From: Theodoxus fluviatilis
Taxonomy: Eukaryota > Mollusca > Gastropoda > Cycloneritida > Neritidae
Assembly: GCA_034096865.1 (NCBI GenBank)
Contig: JAWQFJ010028299.1
Location: 27,501-40,000, forward strand
DNA: 12,500 nt
Reading direction: 5' to 3'
Under the pieces are notes generated by a model. The model saw only the letters and a program-made list of their open reading frames with translations, had not been told where the DNA came from and searched no databases. Shown here one piece after another: positions 9,225 through 12,500 of this stretch. The translations under genes and the position numbers were made by a program. The first letter of the stretch is position 1. Every line of letters begins with the position of its first letter.

Positions 9225-9839
9225 CGCACAAGATTCCTTTCACTGTTGTACCTCAGGAGAAAATACTGTTGTTAAAATGCTGAATTTGTTAAAAACTGTG
9301 ATGACGAAGACAATGCAACGTGTGGAAAGACATTGATATTCACTTTTCCTTACCCTGCCCTTCAGAAGTTCAGTACGTGAAGACTGGATTCGGCGGACTG
9401 AGCGGAGGAACCACTAGATGGTCAACGGTCAAGAAGGCGATTCCCAGCAAAGCGTTGTGGAGCGCTAAGGGCATGACAAGACACATAGGACATCATGGCC
9501 ATCCACTGCACCCGTTTCTGTCTCCAGCCGTCTCGACTCTGTCCTGCCACTGGATCAAGATGGTCTCGGGCGAGAGAGTGAGGTCGACGAACTGCGCAAC
9601 TCTTTCTCACTTAAATCCAAATCATCGCGCAAGTCACTTTTGTCATCCATCCCATCCCATCATTCACCGACAAGTCCTGTGGCGACAGGCAAGCGACGAA
9701 GCGGCAGGTGTGGGTACACTGGGAGCCGTAGCCGTAACCCTGCACACAGGCGGCCCAGGGCATTGGGTCGTTCTTCGCTGACACGGAGCAGCGGTGGAGT
9801 CCGGCAGCCCCCTGGGTGACTGAGCAGCCCTCTTCAGGA
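9225..9839. other. Junction between P relic and LINE; probable LINE 5' sequence in part
   Basis: Non-coding as far as I can tell. A 154-codon open frame (9320-9781) starts at GTG and resembles nothing known to me. A strong acceptor-like pyrimidine tract ending CCCTTCAG lies at 9341-9365. The LINE must begin somewhere here, but neither a target duplication nor a defined 5' end was found. The frame used by the LINE protein is open from 9738, after a TAA at 9735-9737. Confidence 0.4.
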
Positions 9840-9901
9840 ATGCACTGCTCACCTCCATGGCAAGAGGAAGGGGCTAGAAAAGGTGCCCTAAACATTGCCT
9901 G

Positions 9902-9937
9902 CTCCAGCCTTCCCTAGCCAGCTCACCGCGGCTGGAG
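9902..9937 (+). other. Hairpin enclosing an in-frame TAG at the LINE start
   Basis: CTCCAGCC (9902-9909) pairs perfectly with GGCTGGAG (9930-9937) around a 20-base loop. The loop contains TAG at 9915-9917, in frame with both the ATG at 9840 and the endonuclease. It may be chance or an RNA structure of the LINE 5' region. Confidence 0.45.
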
Positions 9938-12500
9938 GGGACCCTATACCAGCGGTCGAATCACAAAAGACAAAAAGAAGAAAACGAGGATAGTTCCTCT
10001 CAAATTGGGCGCATGGAATGTGCGCACACTCCTGGACAGAGACGATGCAGACAGACCACAGAGGAGAACAGCCCTGATTGGTAAAGAACTCGCCAGATAC
10101 GGCATCGACATCGCAGCCCTGAGCGAGACCAGGTTCGCGGGAGAAGGAGAGCTCTGCGAAAGAGGCTCTGGTTACACATTCTTCTGGAGTGGCAGACCTA
10201 GCGAGGAGCGGCGTGAAGCTGGCGTTGGCTTTGCAGTTAGGACAACTCTTGTCAGTAAGTTGGCTGGACTTCCCAAGGGAGTGAACGACAGGCTCATGAC
10301 CCTAAAACTCCCACTGATGGCTGGAAGGAAGCATCTCACCATCATCAGTGCCTACGCCCCAACCATGACCAACCCAGATGAAGTGAAGGCAAAGTTTTAC
10401 GAAGATCTTCACACTGTCATTGTCGATGTTCCAAAGGCGGACAAACTCATCTTGCTAGGTGACTTCAACGCAAGAGTTGGCAAGGACAACGTTGCCTGGG
10501 AAGGAGTCCTTGGACATCACGGAGTGGGCCACTGCAACAGCAACGGTCTTCTCTTGCTCCAGACCTGCGCTGAGCATGAACTGCTAATCACCAACACGAT
10601 CTTCCGCCTACCTACCCGTAACCGGACATCATGGATGCACCCCCGCTCAAAGCACTGGCATCTTATTGACTACGTCATCGTGAGGAAGAGGGACAGGCAG
10701 GATGTACGAGTGACCAAGTCCATGTGCGGCGCTGAATGCTGGACAGACCACCGCCTCATTATCTCCAAGATCAACATCCGCATTCAGCCTAAACGACGCC
10801 CTCAAGGGGAAAAGGCCCCCAAACGGCTGAATGTTGCCAAGCTGAGGACCGCCAGCTGCAAGCAGTCCTTTGCGGACGCTCTGGAAGAGCGCTTGAAATC
10901 CACCTCTCCGGACAACCAGAATGTGGAGGCACATTGGGCGTCACTCAGAGAGCTGATTTACACCACAGCTACAGAGACCCTGGGGCCCCAGACCAGGAAA
11001 CACAAGGACTGGTTTGATGAGAACTGCGAAGACATCAAGCAGTTACTGGATGAGAAACACCACCTCCACCAAGCTTGCCTCAATTACCCCAAGTCCACGG
11101 CAAGGAGAGATGCGTTCTACAACATACGCAGAACTGTACAGCAAAAGCTCCGTCAGATGCAGGACAATTGGCTCAGCAACAAAGCCGACGAGATCCAAGG
11201 ATATGCAGACAGGCATGACTATAAGAACTTCTACAACGCCTTGAAAGAAGTGTATGGCCCCACGTCCTCAGGATCAAACCCCCTCCTCAGCGCAGACGGT
11301 AACATACTCATCACAGACAAAGAGAAGATCTTGGAGAGGTGGGCCGAACATTTCGACAACATCCTAAATCGCCCTTCGACAATCAACGAAGAAGCCATCA
11401 ATCGTCTCCCACAAGTGCCCACCAACGAAGCACTGGATGACCCCCCATCCTTGCTTGAGACCCAGAAAGCAATTTGTCTTCTCTCCAGTGGCAAAGCACC
11501 TGGTTCAGATGCCATACCAGCTGAGGTCTACAAGGAGGGGGGAACAGCCCTGACTGAAAGGCTCCACCAGCTGTTTCTCTTGACGTGGGAGCAAGAGACG
11601 ATTCCGCAGGATTTCAAAGATGCCTCCATTATACATCTCTATAAGCGAAAAGGAAATAGACAGGCTTGTGACAACCATAGAGGCATATCACTGCTTTCTA
11701 TCGCAGGAAAGATCCTTGCCAGAATCCTGCTCAACCGCCTCACAGCCCACCTTGACCAAGGACTCCTGCCTGAAAGTCAGTGTGGATTCCGAAAAGAACG
11801 AGGAACCATCGACATGGTGTTCGCTGCCAGGCAGCTGCAAGAGAAATGTCAGGAGCAGAACTCCGACTTGTTCTCCACCTATGTTGACCTGACCAAGGCG
11901 TTTGACACCGTTAGTAGAGAGGGCCTGTGGAAGATCATGGCCAAGTACGGTTGCCCAAGGAAATTCATCGTCTTGGTGCAACAATTCCACGAGGGCATGC
12001 AGGCCAGAGTCCAGGACAGCGGAGAGTCATCTGACCCTTTCCCAGTCACAAACGGGGTCAAGCAGGGCTGCGTCCTGGCACCAACACTGTTTAGCCTAAT
12101 GTTTTCCGCCATGCTGTCAGAGGCCTTCAGAGACGAGGACGTTGGTGTCAACCTGAGGTACCGCACAGACGGCAAACTGTTCAACCTGCGGAGGCTCCAG
12201 GCAAAAAACAAGGTTATGACAGACATCATCAGGGATCTGCTGTTTGCCGATGACTGTGCCCTCAACGCTGTCTCAGAAGCCGACATGCAACGAAACGTTA
12301 ATCTGTTCTCCAGCGCCTGCACAAACTTTGGTCTGACGATCAGTACAAAGAAGACTGAAGTCCTCCATCAGCCCGCGCCTGGAAAGCCCTACGTTGAGCC
12401 CAACATCACTGTCAACGGCCAGAGACTAAACACAGTGAACCGTTTCACATACCTAGGCAGCACACTGTCTCAGAATGCTACCATCGATGACGAAGTAAAC
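9918..12500 (+). CDS. LINE endonuclease/reverse transcriptase polyprotein, partial at 3' end
   Basis: 861 codons are open after the TAG at 9915 without a stop or frameshift, running off the window. Counting from 9918, the AP-endonuclease has W-N-V-R-T near 33, the catalytic Glu of S-E-T-R at 70, G-D-F-N with Asp at 182, I-D-Y near 250 and T-D-H with Asp at 277. A Lys/His-rich connector follows. The reverse transcriptase has G-K-A-P-G-S-D, motif A D-L-T-K-A-F-D (first Asp 657), motif B G-V-K-Q-G-C and motif C F-A-D-D (first Asp 778), then a Y-L-G-S thumb-side motif. All visible core catalytic residues are intact. No in-frame ATG precedes the endonuclease inside this frame (the first is 10296); the likely start is ATG 9840, cut off by the single TAG. 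The C-terminus, roughly 100-200 residues in relatives, is outside. Confidence 0.92.

Larger units (their letters stand above)
9840..12500 (+). mobile_element. Non-LTR retrotransposon (LINE), RTE/BovB-like, 3' end outside window
   Basis: The element encodes an apurinic-type endonuclease followed by a reverse transcriptase with no gag-like ORF or LTR visible, the layout of APE-type LINEs that insert by target-primed reverse transcription. The endonuclease resembles the sequences annotated in animal genomes as craniofacial development protein 2-like, which derive from RTE/BovB elements. That is my reason for the clade, with CR1/L2-type as the alternative. The left boundary is uncertain; the right end and poly-A or microsatellite tail are not in view. 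Confidence 0.85.

Noticed and set aside
9320..9781. 154-codon open frame before the LINE
   Set aside because: GTG start, no recognisable protein, and not in the frame that leads into the endonuclease; more likely LINE 5' untranslated or flanking DNA.
9857..9877. ATG at 9857 as the LINE start
   Set aside because: It is out of frame with the endonuclease and stops after six codons.

Overview
This is eukaryotic, most likely invertebrate, DNA. I favour a mollusc or other lophotrochozoan, but only from overall character: long TG/CA, AT and GA microsatellites, a THAP-bearing P-element relic, a non-autonomous hAT element and an endonuclease/reverse-transcriptase LINE. Nothing looks prokaryotic, and no intact single-copy host protein gene could be recognised. 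The recognisable coding content all comes from mobile elements.

Left part (1-6429): mostly non-coding. It opens with a TG/CG microsatellite. An NRF1-type palindrome lies at 885-896. A CpG-dense island at about 1601-2160 carries CRE- and AP-1-type motifs, ends at a perfect minus-strand splice donor and is followed by G-quadruplex-prone G-runs. This looks like an unassigned promoter/first-exon region, possibly bidirectional. From 2300 to 4680 I see nothing that can be named. A diverged direct repeat with a hairpin core and a tRNA-like B-box lies at 4690-4868, and large TG and TG/GA microsatellites occupy 5183-5617.

Middle (6430-9224): a decayed P-element (THAP9-like) transposase. The N-terminal THAP DNA-binding domain is intact and open. 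A 341-bp hAT-type MITE (6960-7300, matching terminal inverted repeats and an imperfect 8-bp target duplication) interrupts it. Then come seven copies of a 41-bp minisatellite and a CA microsatellite. Transposase homology resumes at 7842 with the D-P-P-H-L motif and runs to 9224 with two frameshifts and three in-frame stops. The segment that should hold the first catalytic Asp is missing.

Right part (9225-12500): a LINE whose frame stays open from 9918 to the window edge, 861 codons. All visible AP-endonuclease and reverse-transcriptase core motifs are present, so it is young or recently active. Its 3' end lies outside. The only upstream in-frame ATG near the start (9840) is separated from the endonuclease by a single TAG (9915-9917) in the loop of a perfect 8-bp hairpin.

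The genes do not form a pathway. The region is a nested transposon graveyard (hAT within P) next to a well-preserved LINE. The points most worth following are the surviving THAP-only reading frame, the CpG island and the LINE start.
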